Shown: positions 7,051-13,311 of the stretch, in pieces
How the letters are laid out: the number at the start of each line of letters is the position of its first letter
Position numbering within the stretch: the stretch's first letter is position 1
Source of the DNA: Clostridia bacterium
Lineage (GTDB): Bacteria; Bacillota; Clostridia; UMGS1810
Direction: 5' to 3'
Assembly: GCA_016293435.1 (NCBI GenBank)
Contig: JAEDEG010000053.1
Location: 1 to 16,769 of the forward strand
DNA length: 16,769 bases
The notes under the pieces: generated by a model
What the model saw: the letters and a program-made list of their open reading frames with translations, nothing else
Database searches by the model: none
What the model was told of the DNA's origin: nothing
Translations under genes and position numbers: made by a program

Positions 7051-7430
7051 GTTTCGTTATCCCCCCTCAATTGTAAAAACACTTGTTTTAACGTCTGCGG
7101 AACTGCATTTATTTTGCATATATTTTCTAAAATGGAAATACCCTCATTTGCGATATAAAAGCTAAGAATCATTTCTCTAAGTGGTACGTCAGGTATAATT
7201 TTATTTGCTTCTACCGCAACAACGATTGTAAGCAAAATAAAAATCTTTTTTATGATGCCCTTGAATCCAATCTCACTTGATAACTCTTTATTGTAAAGGG
7301 CAATCAGTGTAGCAGATAAATAATCAATAACCATAAATAAGATTACTGCATGGGTTAATTTATCAAATCCGCCCAAAAACCCCCCGATTAAGCCAATCAG
7401 AATGGAAGGAATATTAATGTATTTTTCCAT
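7047..7430 (-). CDS. Phage holin (toxin-secretion/lysis holin family)
   Basis: 127 residues from the ATG at 7430. An upstream TTG would overlap the previous gene and lacks a better ribosome site. It has three or so membrane segments (about 10-22, 28-46 and 60-78 plus a weaker one) and the landmarks of the Firmicute holin family related to Cp-1 holin: GFLGGFDKLTHAV, FMVIDYLSATLIAL, GFKGIIKKIFILL, and the end FYIANEGISILENICKIN followed by a charged tail. Holins form pores in the cell membrane that let cytoplasmic endolysin reach the wall; here the partner is the GH25 enzyme at 484-1305. Confidence 0.9.
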   Translation of the reverse strand: MEKYINIPSILIGLIGGFLGGFDKLTHAVILFMVIDYLSATLIALYNKELSSEIGFKGIIKKIFILLTIVVAVEANKIIPDVPLREMILSFYIANEGISILENICKINAVPQTLKQVFLQLRGDNET

Positions 7431-7431
7431 A

Positions 7432-7662
7432 TTATTTGCCCCCTGCACCAAAAAATACGACTAGTGCCACGATTAATCCAATCGCAACTAAAATAGTGTA
7501 TTTTCTTGGCTGAGTAATGTCTGTTTTATCTGCATCCGTTTCTGATTCTGCCAAAACTTCCTGTGCTTCTTTGTCCGGCGTTGCTAAAAATCCCGTTTCG
7601 GTAATTCCTGTAATGTTTGGGTATGCATCACCATAAGCAAAATCCATGCTACCAACTGCCAT
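7432..7662 (-). CDS. Small C-terminally anchored membrane protein (76 aa)
   Basis: 76 residues. The N-terminal two thirds is polar and acidic; one hydrophobic helix near the end (about 55-72, YTILVAIGLIVALVVFFGAG) finishes in GGK. The ATG follows AAAGGGGG at 8 bases. It is the first gene after the capsid gene and directly precedes the holin (1 base between stop and start). It is probably a virion membrane protein facing the capsid; the family is not recognised. Confidence 0.65.
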   Translation of the reverse strand: MAVGSMDFAYGDAYPNITGITETGFLATPDKEAQEVLAESETDADKTDITQPRKYTILVAIGLIVALVVFFGAGGK

Positions 7663-7687
7663 ATTAAAATCCCCCTTTTTATTTTAT

Positions 7688-7710
7688 AAGGAAGGGATGA
7701 ACCCTTCCTT
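7688..7710. terminator. Perfect 9-bp hairpin after the capsid gene
   Basis: AAGGAAGGG (7688-7696) pairs with CCCTTCCTT (7702-7710) across a 5-base loop. On the minus strand, the direction of the genes, the hairpin is followed by ATAAAATAAAAA rather than a U-run. It is therefore more likely a transcript-stabilising or pausing element than a full terminator. On the plus strand it is followed by TTTTTATT. Confidence 0.6.
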
Positions 7711-7714
7711 TTTA

Positions 7715-8779
7715 TTAAACTAATCGTGCTAAGTTTTCAGATACAATACGGATTCTTCCTGCTTTATTGGAATTGAACCGAACTTGAAACATAGTAAGCT
7801 TTGTACTGTCGATGTAATCTCTTGTACCGCCATAGTTCGGAATACCGTTGTCGGAAAAATCAAAGATATACACGCCTTTTGGCTGTTCCTCTCCGAACTG
7901 CATCTCGTTTTTATGACGGATTAATTTTGCCGGAATAGAATAATTTACATCAGCTGTATTGAAAATCAAATCAATGTTTGATGTAATATCCTCATCGGAA
8001 AACGGGTTGCCGTCCAAATCTTCAATGATAAACGCAATCTTTCTGTAAATTGTGCCCGTTACAAGGTCAATTAAATTCTGGCCATTTCCTGCAAACATTT
8101 CGGTTCTACTTGTACAAAGTTTCACCACGGAAATATCTGGGAAAGCTTCCTGCACTGCCGGAATTGAGAAAGTTTCAACAATCGGCTGAACTGTGATTTC
8201 TTCTACCTCTAAAGTAACCCCGTCCTCTAACGGAATCATGGAAGATTCTGGTTCAAAATCCACCTTTACTTCAATCAATGTTTCTGGAGACTGTGCCAAA
8301 ATAATGCCGATAGGGTCGCGGTCATTTAAGCATAACGGCAACTCGATTGTGGTTCGCATTGTGTTAGATACACCGTCAGCACCTGCGGATAAATTTTCTG
8401 GACAGTAGCAAAAACCTTTTTCACTTTCGCTCTGTGGGTAAACAACATGTGACTGCTGTCTCATACCTGCTAATACCGCATAGGATTTACCGTCTAATAC
8501 ATACGGTGACCAACCGTTATTTAAATCTAAGCTGATTCTACGAATCGGTGCATAAGGTGTTAATTTTGTAGTCGGCATATTAACACTTGACCCTGCTGTG
8601 AGTTTAAATTTGTAATCAATTTCAAGCCAAATTTTTGATAACAGACGTGCTTTCGGAATCTCAAAAGATACCGTTGTCGCACCCTGTGTAATTTTCTTTT
8701 TTGCCATGCCCTGAATGTTCTGTCTGGTTGCCTGAGCAAACAAGGCATTTCTCTGCTGTACTGTCATACTCTGAGCCAT
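7715..8779 (-). CDS. Major capsid protein, tectivirus-like (probable double jelly-roll)
   Basis: 354 residues, very close to the length of the Bam35 capsid protein. It has a short N-terminal helix (VQQRNALFAQATRQNIQG) and then strand-rich sequence throughout (TTVSFEIPKARLLSKIWLEIDYKF, PIRRISLDLNN, IGIILAQSPETLIEVKVDFEPE, VYIFDFSDNG), ending in KLTMFQVRFNSNKAGRIRIVSENLARLV. There is no membrane segment. It sits three genes after the packaging ATPase, as in tectiviruses. The ATG follows AAAGGAAGT, and a hairpin lies just after the stop. The double jelly-roll fold is inferred from length, strand content and context; a structure prediction would settle it. Confidence 0.85.
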   Translation of the reverse strand: MAQSMTVQQRNALFAQATRQNIQGMAKKKITQGATTVSFEIPKARLLSKIWLEIDYKFKLTAGSSVNMPTTKLTPYAPIRRISLDLNNGWSPYVLDGKSYAVLAGMRQQSHVVYPQSESEKGFCYCPENLSAGADGVSNTMRTTIELPLCLNDRDPIGIILAQSPETLIEVKVDFEPESSMIPLEDGVTLEVEEITVQPIVETFSIPAVQEAFPDISVVKLCTSRTEMFAGNGQNLIDLVTGTIYRKIAFIIEDLDGNPFSDEDITSNIDLIFNTADVNYSIPAKLIRHKNEMQFGEEQPKGVYIFDFSDNGIPNYGGTRDYIDSTKLTMFQVRFNSNKAGRIRIVSENLARLV

Positions 8780-8804
8780 ATTCTAAACACTTCCTTTCAT
8801 TATT

Positions 8805-8945
8805 TTATACTGACTCTGCTACTGCGGAAACAAATGGAATATTCCAGTTACCGGCAATCATTTTGATTAAATAGATAAAACACATAGTGATAAAACAGCT
8901 AATAAACTGATTCATCCACCATTTAGGACTGAATAACTGATTCAT
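8805..8945 (-). CDS. Mini membrane protein (46 aa)
   Basis: 46 residues. The ATG has a strong AAAGGAGG site at seven bases. One hydrophobic helix (about 14-31, FISCFITMCFIYLIKMI) follows an aromatic, basic N-terminus (FSPKWWMNQ). It lies between another 46-residue membrane protein and the capsid gene, the usual place for capsid-membrane linking peptides in tectiviruses. The family is unknown; the coding call rests on the ribosome site, packing and membrane helix. Confidence 0.7.
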   Translation of the reverse strand: MNQLFSPKWWMNQFISCFITMCFIYLIKMIAGNWNIPFVSAVAESV

Positions 8946-8960
8946 ACTTGCACCTCCTTT

Positions 8961-9101
8961 CTAAGCACCTGCTCTGATTACTTCGCTTAATCCCTCTACT
9001 TCATAGGTTGTAAAAATAACCTTAACGACAAGGGAAATAAGGAAAAACAAACACCATAAGCCTAAAGCATTTGTTAATCCAATGCCCAAGAATTTATTCA
9101 T
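8961..9101 (-). CDS. Mini membrane protein (46 aa)
   Basis: 46 residues from an ATG preceded by AAAGGAG. The glycine-containing N-terminal part runs into one hydrophobic helix (about 14-31, LWCLFFLISLVVKVIFT) and a short polar end. It starts 15 bases after the packaging ATPase stop. The length equals its neighbour at 8805-8945 and both have a similar layout, but they share little sequence. It is probably a virion membrane protein; the packaging vertex of tectiviruses uses two such small membrane proteins, which may be these two (inference). Confidence 0.7.
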   Translation of the reverse strand: MNKFLGIGLTNALGLWCLFFLISLVVKVIFTTYEVEGLSEVIRAGA

Positions 9102-9116
9102 TTTTATCACTCCTTT

Positions 9117-9761
9117 TTATTTATCAAGATAAGCAAGCACTGGCTTGTCATCCCCCATCTTACAAAACCAGAAGTTATGCCCTTTTGGCATGGTCATTAG
9201 TTCTGTAAATCCTGTAGTTGATACCATCTTTTTTCTATCGTCTGGATTGTACAGGTTAAAACAAAAAAAGTATTTACAGTTTGATGGAACAATCGTAGGG
9301 ATTCCAGACGGTCGTTGTGTACAACTCCACACACCGACACCCTTACTTCTACCCATAATCATAACTTTATGAAGTCCTTTTGGATAACGATGTACTGTGC
9401 CGATTGACATCAATTCATCAATCCAGATTATAGTGTTCTGTCTCATATATACCCACTCGAAAAAATCACTGTAAAATTCTTCTGTTTGTTCTTCAAAATC
9501 CGGAGCATAAATTATCTTTTTTGTGTGTGCATTTTGCACATCGGATAGATAACGACATACAACAAAGTCTTTCCCCTCTTCAAGTCCTCGCCATGGTGAC
9601 AACCCTGCATTGAGTCTTTCGTCCACTTCCAATTTTGTATCAAGTTTTATTACGTTCGTATATCCTCTCAGATATTCTTCTGCCAAAAAACTTTTTCCTG
9701 TACCTGTAGCACCTGCAACAAGTACATGAGCATCTGGTTCAATGTAAAATTTATTTGCCAT
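9117..9761 (-). CDS. Genome-packaging ATPase (P9-like, HerA/FtsK class)
   Basis: 214 residues. Walker A is GATGTGKS (17-24) and Walker B is IIWIDE (111-116), followed by MGRSKGVGVWSCTQRPSGIP (137-155), the conserved region after Walker B in packaging ATPases of membrane-containing double jelly-roll phages. The size matches tectiviral P9-type enzymes. It would power translocation of the protein-capped linear genome into the preformed capsid at a special vertex. The ATG overlaps the end of the preceding gene by 11 bases. Two mini membrane proteins and the capsid gene follow. Confidence 0.93.
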   Translation of the reverse strand: MANKFYIEPDAHVLVAGATGTGKSFLAEEYLRGYTNVIKLDTKLEVDERLNAGLSPWRGLEEGKDFVVCRYLSDVQNAHTKKIIYAPDFEEQTEEFYSDFFEWVYMRQNTIIWIDELMSIGTVHRYPKGLHKVMIMGRSKGVGVWSCTQRPSGIPTIVPSNCKYFFCFNLYNPDDRKKMVSTTGFTELMTMPKGHNFWFCKMGDDKPVLAYLDK

Positions 9762-9984
9762 TTTCTACAATATTTAACACCTCTCTTATCACTTCAAAAA
9801 ATGCGTCAATGTCGGATTCTTCAATCTTATAAAGGTAATCCATAAACCCCATATTCTGAATCAGCATTTTGGGCATTATTGGTAGATTTTCCGTCATCTT
9901 TTCTGCTAACAGCCTTACTCTTTCGGTTTTCGTCAAGTCGTTTTCCTGTACTTCCTGTCGAAGCTTTTCCACCCATTCCGTCAT
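9751..9984 (-). CDS. Small helical protein before the packaging ATPase
   Basis: 77 residues, acidic, and predicted to be mostly helical (TEWVEKLRQEVQ, TKTERVRLLAEKM, IDAFFEVIREVLNIVE). The ATG follows GGAAGGTAAAGAAAG, and an in-frame stop lies three codons up, so this start is fixed. It overlaps the ATPase start by 11 bases and lies mostly within the tail of another frame (9827-10585). The regular hydrophobic spacing argues that this frame is the real product here. It may be a packaging accessory or scaffold-like protein (inference). Confidence 0.65.
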   Translation of the reverse strand: MTEWVEKLRQEVQENDLTKTERVRLLAEKMTENLPIMPKMLIQNMGFMDYLYKIEESDIDAFFEVIREVLNIVENGK

Positions 9985-10585
9985 CTTTCTTTACCTTCCT
10001 TTTCTGATTTGAAATCATAACCCTTGGTACCGTTACTGAAATACAAGCAATGGCAAGTGAAATTTCTGGGGCATTATCGGCAAATGTTTTAGCCACATCG
10101 TACTTGTCAAGAACTTCCACAAGAGGGTCTGCAATGGTCTTACATTCCTGTTTGGTTAACTGCCAATGCTCACACCCTTTTCTGCTTGCCACGATACCGG
10201 AAACAGTAAGCAATAACTTTTCTACAGTTTCGGAATCAACCGTTGTTTTTTTCTTTCTTGGTGTCCGTTTCCGTTTCGGTTTTTCTTCTGGAACTGCAAA
10301 ACCTTCTACAACCTTTAGCGGTGCATCCTGTTTGATTCCTGCTTTCTCCCTTTCTTCCTGTTTCTTGTCATATTCCTGTTTCTTTTCCTCATAGGTTTTC
10401 TCTACAGGAGCCAATCCAGAAACCTGTTCTTTTTCGGCTTTGGTTCCGGTTCCGGTTCTGGTTCCGGTTCTGGTTCTGGTTCTGGTTCTTCTGGTTCTGG
10501 TTCCGGTGGACATGGTACCGGAATTGGCTTGTTCTTCTTTTCCTTTTTCTGTTGTTCCTGTTCCTTCAATAATTTCTGTGCCCAT
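9827..10585 (-). CDS. Downstream frame of the PE/TR-repeat protein; start uncertain (internal start or -1 frameshift)
   Basis: 252 residues if read from the ATG at 10585. The first 50 residues are threonine/arginine repeats made by reading the hexanucleotide repeat out of the frame used by 10402-10725. From about residue 53 (EQVSGLAPVEKTYEEKKQEYDKK) the sequence looks like real protein: a charged helix, a basic KPKRKRTPRKKK stretch, and a helical domain (about 118-195, VEKLLLTVSGIVASR, WQLTKQECKTIADPLVEVLDKY, ISLAIACISVTVPRVMI). It may be made as a -1 frameshift fusion to the upstream frame, near an A5G run at 10429-10434, giving about 299 residues. It may instead start internally after GGAAGGGGAG. 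Its last 50 residues overlap the 77-residue gene and look low in complexity. The family is unknown; a late position before the packaging ATPase suggests a virion or assembly role. Confidence 0.6.
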   Translation of the reverse strand: MGTEIIEGTGTTEKGKEEQANSGTMSTGTRTRRTRTRTRTGTRTGTGTKAEKEQVSGLAPVEKTYEEKKQEYDKKQEEREKAGIKQDAPLKVVEGFAVPEEKPKRKRTPRKKKTTVDSETVEKLLLTVSGIVASRKGCEHWQLTKQECKTIADPLVEVLDKYDVAKTFADNAPEISLAIACISVTVPRVMISNQKRKVKKDDGMGGKASTGSTGKRLDENRKSKAVSRKDDGKSTNNAQNADSEYGVYGLPL

Positions 10586-10725
10586 TTTGGTATTTGCTCC
10601 CCTTCCTCTTCTTCCTCTTCTTCCTCTAATTTTTCAAGTAACAAGTTATATTCTTCCTGTTCTTCTTCGGTTAGTTCTTCCTTTTTCTCTAACTCACGCA
10701 ACCTTTTAAAATCTTTTGCTTTCAT
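10402..10725 (-). CDS. Glu-rich and Pro-Glu-repeat protein, first gene of the late block
   Basis: 107 residues. The ATG has AGAAGGGAG nine bases up and is the first start after the late control region. A charged helix with eight glutamates in a row (35-42) leads into lysine-rich sequence, then an EP repeat (about 73-95, TonB-like and probably an extended rod), and a hydrophobic end KKNRFLDWLL. It may be a product by itself, or the N-terminal part of a longer protein if ribosomes shift -1 into the frame ending at 9827. Which form exists cannot be decided from sequence alone. Confidence 0.65.
   Translation of the reverse strand: MKAKDFKRLRELEKKEELTEEEQEEYNLLLEKLEEEEEEEEGEQIPKWAQKLLKEQEQQKKEKKNKPIPVPCPPEPEPEEPEPEPEPEPEPEPEPKPKKNRFLDWLL
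10442..10508. repeat. Hexanucleotide repeat (GGTTCT/GGTTCC), about 11 units
   Basis: Plus-strand units of GGTTCC or GGTTCT run almost without a break, with one extra TTC triplet. On the minus strand they read as Glu-Pro in one frame and Thr-Arg/Thr-Gly in another; both frames stay open. Unit gain or loss keeps either frame, so the rod length can vary without a frameshift. Confidence 0.85.
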
Positions 10726-10749
10726 GATTTACTCCCTTCTTTTTTATTT

Positions 10750-10784
10750 ATTTAATTTAATGTCTCACGGGAAACATTGACAGG
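10750..10784. repeat. Left arm of a 35-bp inverted repeat around the late control region
   Basis: Reverse complement of 10932-10966 with 33 of 35 matches; the two differences fall inside the parS-like core. It ends 25 bases before the first late gene, so it lies in its leader. The arms enclose 147 bp of AT-rich sequence. Confidence 0.85.
10761..10776. promoter_or_regulatory. Degenerate parS site (14/16)
   Basis: TGTCTCACGGGAAACA differs from the parS consensus TGTTTCACGTGAAACA at two positions, one of them in the central CACGTG. It is the core of the left repeat arm and probably a decayed or weak ParB site. Confidence 0.5.
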
Positions 10785-10835
10785 TAAAAAGCAATCCCCA
10801 AAAAGCTATACTTGTGTGGTCAAAAATGAAAACGT

Positions 10836-10862
10836 ATCTAACATGGTATCTTTTTGTTAGAT
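10836..10862. promoter_or_regulatory. Possible operator: ATCTAACA inverted repeat
   Basis: ATCTAACA (10836-10843) and TGTTAGAT (10855-10862) form an 8-bp perfect dyad with 11 bases between. It lies between the candidate -10 at 10889-10894 and the first late gene, where a repressor or activator site is expected. No terminator-like U-run follows on the minus strand. Confidence 0.4.
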
Positions 10863-10888
10863 TTAAAAATTAACAAGTTTCAAAATTT

Positions 10889-10894
10889 ATTATA
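10889..10894 (-). promoter_or_regulatory. Candidate -10 of the late promoter
   Basis: On the minus strand TATAAT is present, about 165 bases before the first late gene. The sequence 17 bases upstream (TTTTTG) is a poor -35, so this promoter would need an activator. Bases 10726-11054 otherwise hold no gene: they contain the inverted repeat, parS sites, this -10, the ATCTAACA dyad and the early-block terminator. Confidence 0.4.
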
Positions 10895-10931
10895 TTGAAA
10901 AAGAGTAACACCAAAAACAATGTTTTTTAAT

Positions 10932-10966
10932 CCTGTCAATGTTTCACGTGAAACATTAAATTAAAT
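10932..10966. repeat. Right arm of the 35-bp inverted repeat
   Basis: Pairs with 10750-10784 (33/35). This arm holds a perfect 20-bp palindrome (10938-10957) with the parS sequence at its centre. Confidence 0.85.
10940..10955. promoter_or_regulatory. parS centromere site (perfect 16/16)
   Basis: TGTTTCACGTGAAACA, identical to the widely conserved chromosomal parS bound by ParB/Spo0J, sits upstream of the late block. A perfect 16-mer is not expected by chance in under 17 kb. No ParB or ParA is encoded in the window, so the host protein would be the ligand. Confidence 0.9.
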
Positions 10967-11020
10967 TGTTATAATTATTATATCGCTTTATGCTGTTTTA
11001 AAAAAGGGACAGGTGGCACA

Positions 11021-11052
11021 AAATAAAAAGAGTGGGGTTTTATTCCCCACTC
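11021..11052 (-). terminator. Intrinsic terminator of the early block
   Basis: GAGTGGGG pairs with CCCCACTC (11030-11037 with 11045-11052) across a 7-base loop. On the minus strand TTTTTATTT follows. It lies 2 bases after the stop of the LexA-like gene and separates the replication block from the late control region. Confidence 0.92.
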
Positions 11053-11054
11053 CA

Positions 11055-11282
11055 TTATAAAAATTTGCAAACTTTTATAATATAAGGTTGTCTCTCTTTT
11101 CTCTTTTTAAACTCAATATATCCCTTTTCTTCTAAGTGATTGAGCATAGATATAATTGTACTTCTCGACCCCATGCAAAGCCCTTTACTCATTTCCCTAA
11201 CCGTTGGTGTGTAACCGTTTACTTGTTTAAACTTAATTATAAATAGCAATAATTCCTTTTCCCTTTTTGTTATATCGTCCAT
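11055..11282 (-). CDS. LexA-like winged-helix regulator without a peptidase domain
   Basis: 75 residues from the ATG at 11282, which has GAGGTG at the right distance; a longer frame to 11309 overlaps the polymerase. The whole protein is a LexA-type winged helix-turn-helix: TKREKELLLFIIKF, the typical GYTPTVREMSKG turn, recognition helix GSRSTIISMLNHLEEKGYIEF, then a basic wing. The self-cleaving domain of LexA is missing, so it cannot be inactivated in the usual way. Bam35/GIL01 has a LexA-like gene in the same place after the polymerase. It may compete with or help host LexA at the SOS box at 15274-15285 (inference). Confidence 0.88.
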   Translation of the reverse strand: MDDITKREKELLLFIIKFKQVNGYTPTVREMSKGLCMGSRSTIISMLNHLEEKGYIEFKKRKERQPYIIKVCKFL

Positions 11283-11292
11283 TTTAATCACC

Positions 11293-13299
11293 TCAAAAAG
11301 TAACATCAAATAGTGACGGTTTTTCTTTGCTTAATACTATCGGTTCTTCTTTAAAATTAAAATTATAAAATTCCTCGTAGCTGTTCATATGCCATGCCTG
11401 CGATGTCCCTTTTTTATAGTCAATATCTCTTTTTTGTTTATTTCTTACATGAATTTCCTTATCCCTGTACTCGATGCCCTTGTAATCAACAATACCATTT
11501 TCAGCGATTTTTTGCTGATATTTTACCCCCCTCATTAGCATTCTATTTTCTTCTACTTTATAGGTTTTTAGTTCCTTTTCCGATAATACGTTATACAACT
11601 TTTCATAAAATTCTTTTGTAAAATTATTCTTTGTTTCTTTGCGAACCCCCTTGAATTTTTTTGTTTCCCCATCCTTTGACAATAACGGCTTTTCATAATA
11701 CACTTTTGGTTGTATAAAGATTCCCTGTGAGATTTCTTTTTCCAAATCCCAAAAGCCGAGTTTTGTCGGATGTACTAATTCTTCCGGCAGTTCACCGTCT
11801 AGTACCATGGAATCCGTATCACAATAATAAACGTTACAATATTGTTCTGCTTTTCGCATGGAATCCAGTAACAAAATTCTTGCATAGCTTGTCACATAGG
11901 ACGCAACTTGAACCTGTATGGAATCGGTTAAAACTATGGAACGTATGTCAATAAATCCCATGTCCTCATTTTTCCAGAGTAATCTATCCTCATATTTTTC
12001 TAACTGTGAAATATCTTTCAACTCGTCCTTGTCATCCCTTCTAAGTGCGGTGTATCCGTAGGAAACATTCATCAAAAGTTTTGCAACTTGTCGCAAAGCT
12101 TTATGTCCATCAATGGTAGCTTGTTCCTTGATTTTATATAAGGTATTGATAAGGTTTCTAAATACTGGAAATGTTTTGGTAAAATGAATTACTTCCAAAG
12201 TTTCTTGTATTTTTACACCACAGTTTTTTATAGCATATTCCAATTCCACAAATGTAAACCATCCGTCAAGGTATCCTGTCGGAAACACAAGCTTTCCTAT
12301 CTTTATAGGTAGCGGGGGGATTTTTTGTCTTGGCACAAATACTTTCGCATGCATAAAGCCTAGTCCCTTGTGATGCTCTAACCAATATGTAAATTCATAA
12401 CGTGCTGAATCACCTTTATAATAGGAAGGACTACCGACAGGAAACTCTTTTAACATAACAAAAGGATACATCGAGTTAATATCGTAATGCCTACCATGAC
12501 CATCTAACCGTGGAAGAAAAACCTCTGTACGACCACCCATGTAAGACAAACGCAATTTGTTTTCCATTTCTTCGTAGGTGATTCCGTACTTTGTTTCCTT
12601 TTTTCCTGCCCAACCCTTAAAGCTTGTCATGATTTCATAGTCGGTTTTTGTTTGACCTTCTGTTCGAAACTCATGCCCTTGAAAACCCTTTTTGAAGATA
12701 AATTTTGCAACACTGGCGGTGCTCATTTTTGACACCAAATCTTTTTCTTGTATGCCTGTTAAGTCCATAAATTTGTATAAAACCTCATACAGAGATATGA
12801 CGTCAAGTCCCAAATATTCCAAATAGATTGGGTCATCCTTTTCGCAATTGATAAAATAATCCTCTAAAGATTCCCACTTGCCATTATCACGATTATTTAC
12901 GGCAGTCAGCAAGTCCATCTTTTCATGGTTTACTTCAAAGTCTTTCGATAAACTTGATAAAGATTGAAAACCCAAAAGCCTTGCGGAATCGTGAAATGTG
13001 TAATAAGTACAAGCGATTACTGCATATTTACCATTGATTAATTTTGTGAGATTCCAATTGATTCTATCACGGTCAAAAATTTCTGGAATAAATCTAGCAT
13101 CAAATTCAATATTATGGATGTAACAATGGACGGAAAACCCTTGCTCGTACCAATATATTAAAGTTGGCTCAATATCTAAAAAAGTATATCCGTAAGTGAC
13201 CTTCTTTCCATCGTAAACCGCTATTCGTTTTAAGTTACCTGCAAAGCCTTCTGTCTCTGTGTCTAACGTCAAAATTTTTACAGGTCTTTTCTTTCTCAT
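11293..13299 (-). CDS. Protein-primed family B DNA polymerase
   Basis: 668 residues (phi29 enzyme 575, Bam35 about 735). Exonuclease motifs are LDTET (D13, E15), HNIEFD (N63, D67) and YLGLD (Y162, D166). Polymerase motifs are YDINSMYP (D273), KLLMNVSYG (K407-G415), YCDTDS (D494, D496) and PKVYYEKP (KxY, K532). MGGRTEVF (254-261) is the (S/T)xxGGR-like signature of protein-primed enzymes. It starts replication from the terminal protein at each genome end and copies the whole strand with strand displacement. The ATG follows AAAGGTGG; the gene lies 12 bases after the terminal-protein gene. The C-terminus KPSLFDVTF loosely resembles a clamp-binding peptide. Confidence 0.96.
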   Translation of the reverse strand: MRKKRPVKILTLDTETEGFAGNLKRIAVYDGKKVTYGYTFLDIEPTLIYWYEQGFSVHCYIHNIEFDARFIPEIFDRDRINWNLTKLINGKYAVIACTYYTFHDSARLLGFQSLSSLSKDFEVNHEKMDLLTAVNNRDNGKWESLEDYFINCEKDDPIYLEYLGLDVISLYEVLYKFMDLTGIQEKDLVSKMSTASVAKFIFKKGFQGHEFRTEGQTKTDYEIMTSFKGWAGKKETKYGITYEEMENKLRLSYMGGRTEVFLPRLDGHGRHYDINSMYPFVMLKEFPVGSPSYYKGDSARYEFTYWLEHHKGLGFMHAKVFVPRQKIPPLPIKIGKLVFPTGYLDGWFTFVELEYAIKNCGVKIQETLEVIHFTKTFPVFRNLINTLYKIKEQATIDGHKALRQVAKLLMNVSYGYTALRRDDKDELKDISQLEKYEDRLLWKNEDMGFIDIRSIVLTDSIQVQVASYVTSYARILLLDSMRKAEQYCNVYYCDTDSMVLDGELPEELVHPTKLGFWDLEKEISQGIFIQPKVYYEKPLLSKDGETKKFKGVRKETKNNFTKEFYEKLYNVLSEKELKTYKVEENRMLMRGVKYQQKIAENGIVDYKGIEYRDKEIHVRNKQKRDIDYKKGTSQAWHMNSYEEFYNFNFKEEPIVLSKEKPSLFDVTF

Positions 13300-13311
13300 A
13301 ATATCCCACCT

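Noticed and set aside
10440..10780. Plus-strand open frames rich in Val-Pro or Ser/Phe over the repeat
   Set aside because: They are the complement of Glu-rich and Pro-Glu coding sequence, with no ribosome site or promoter.
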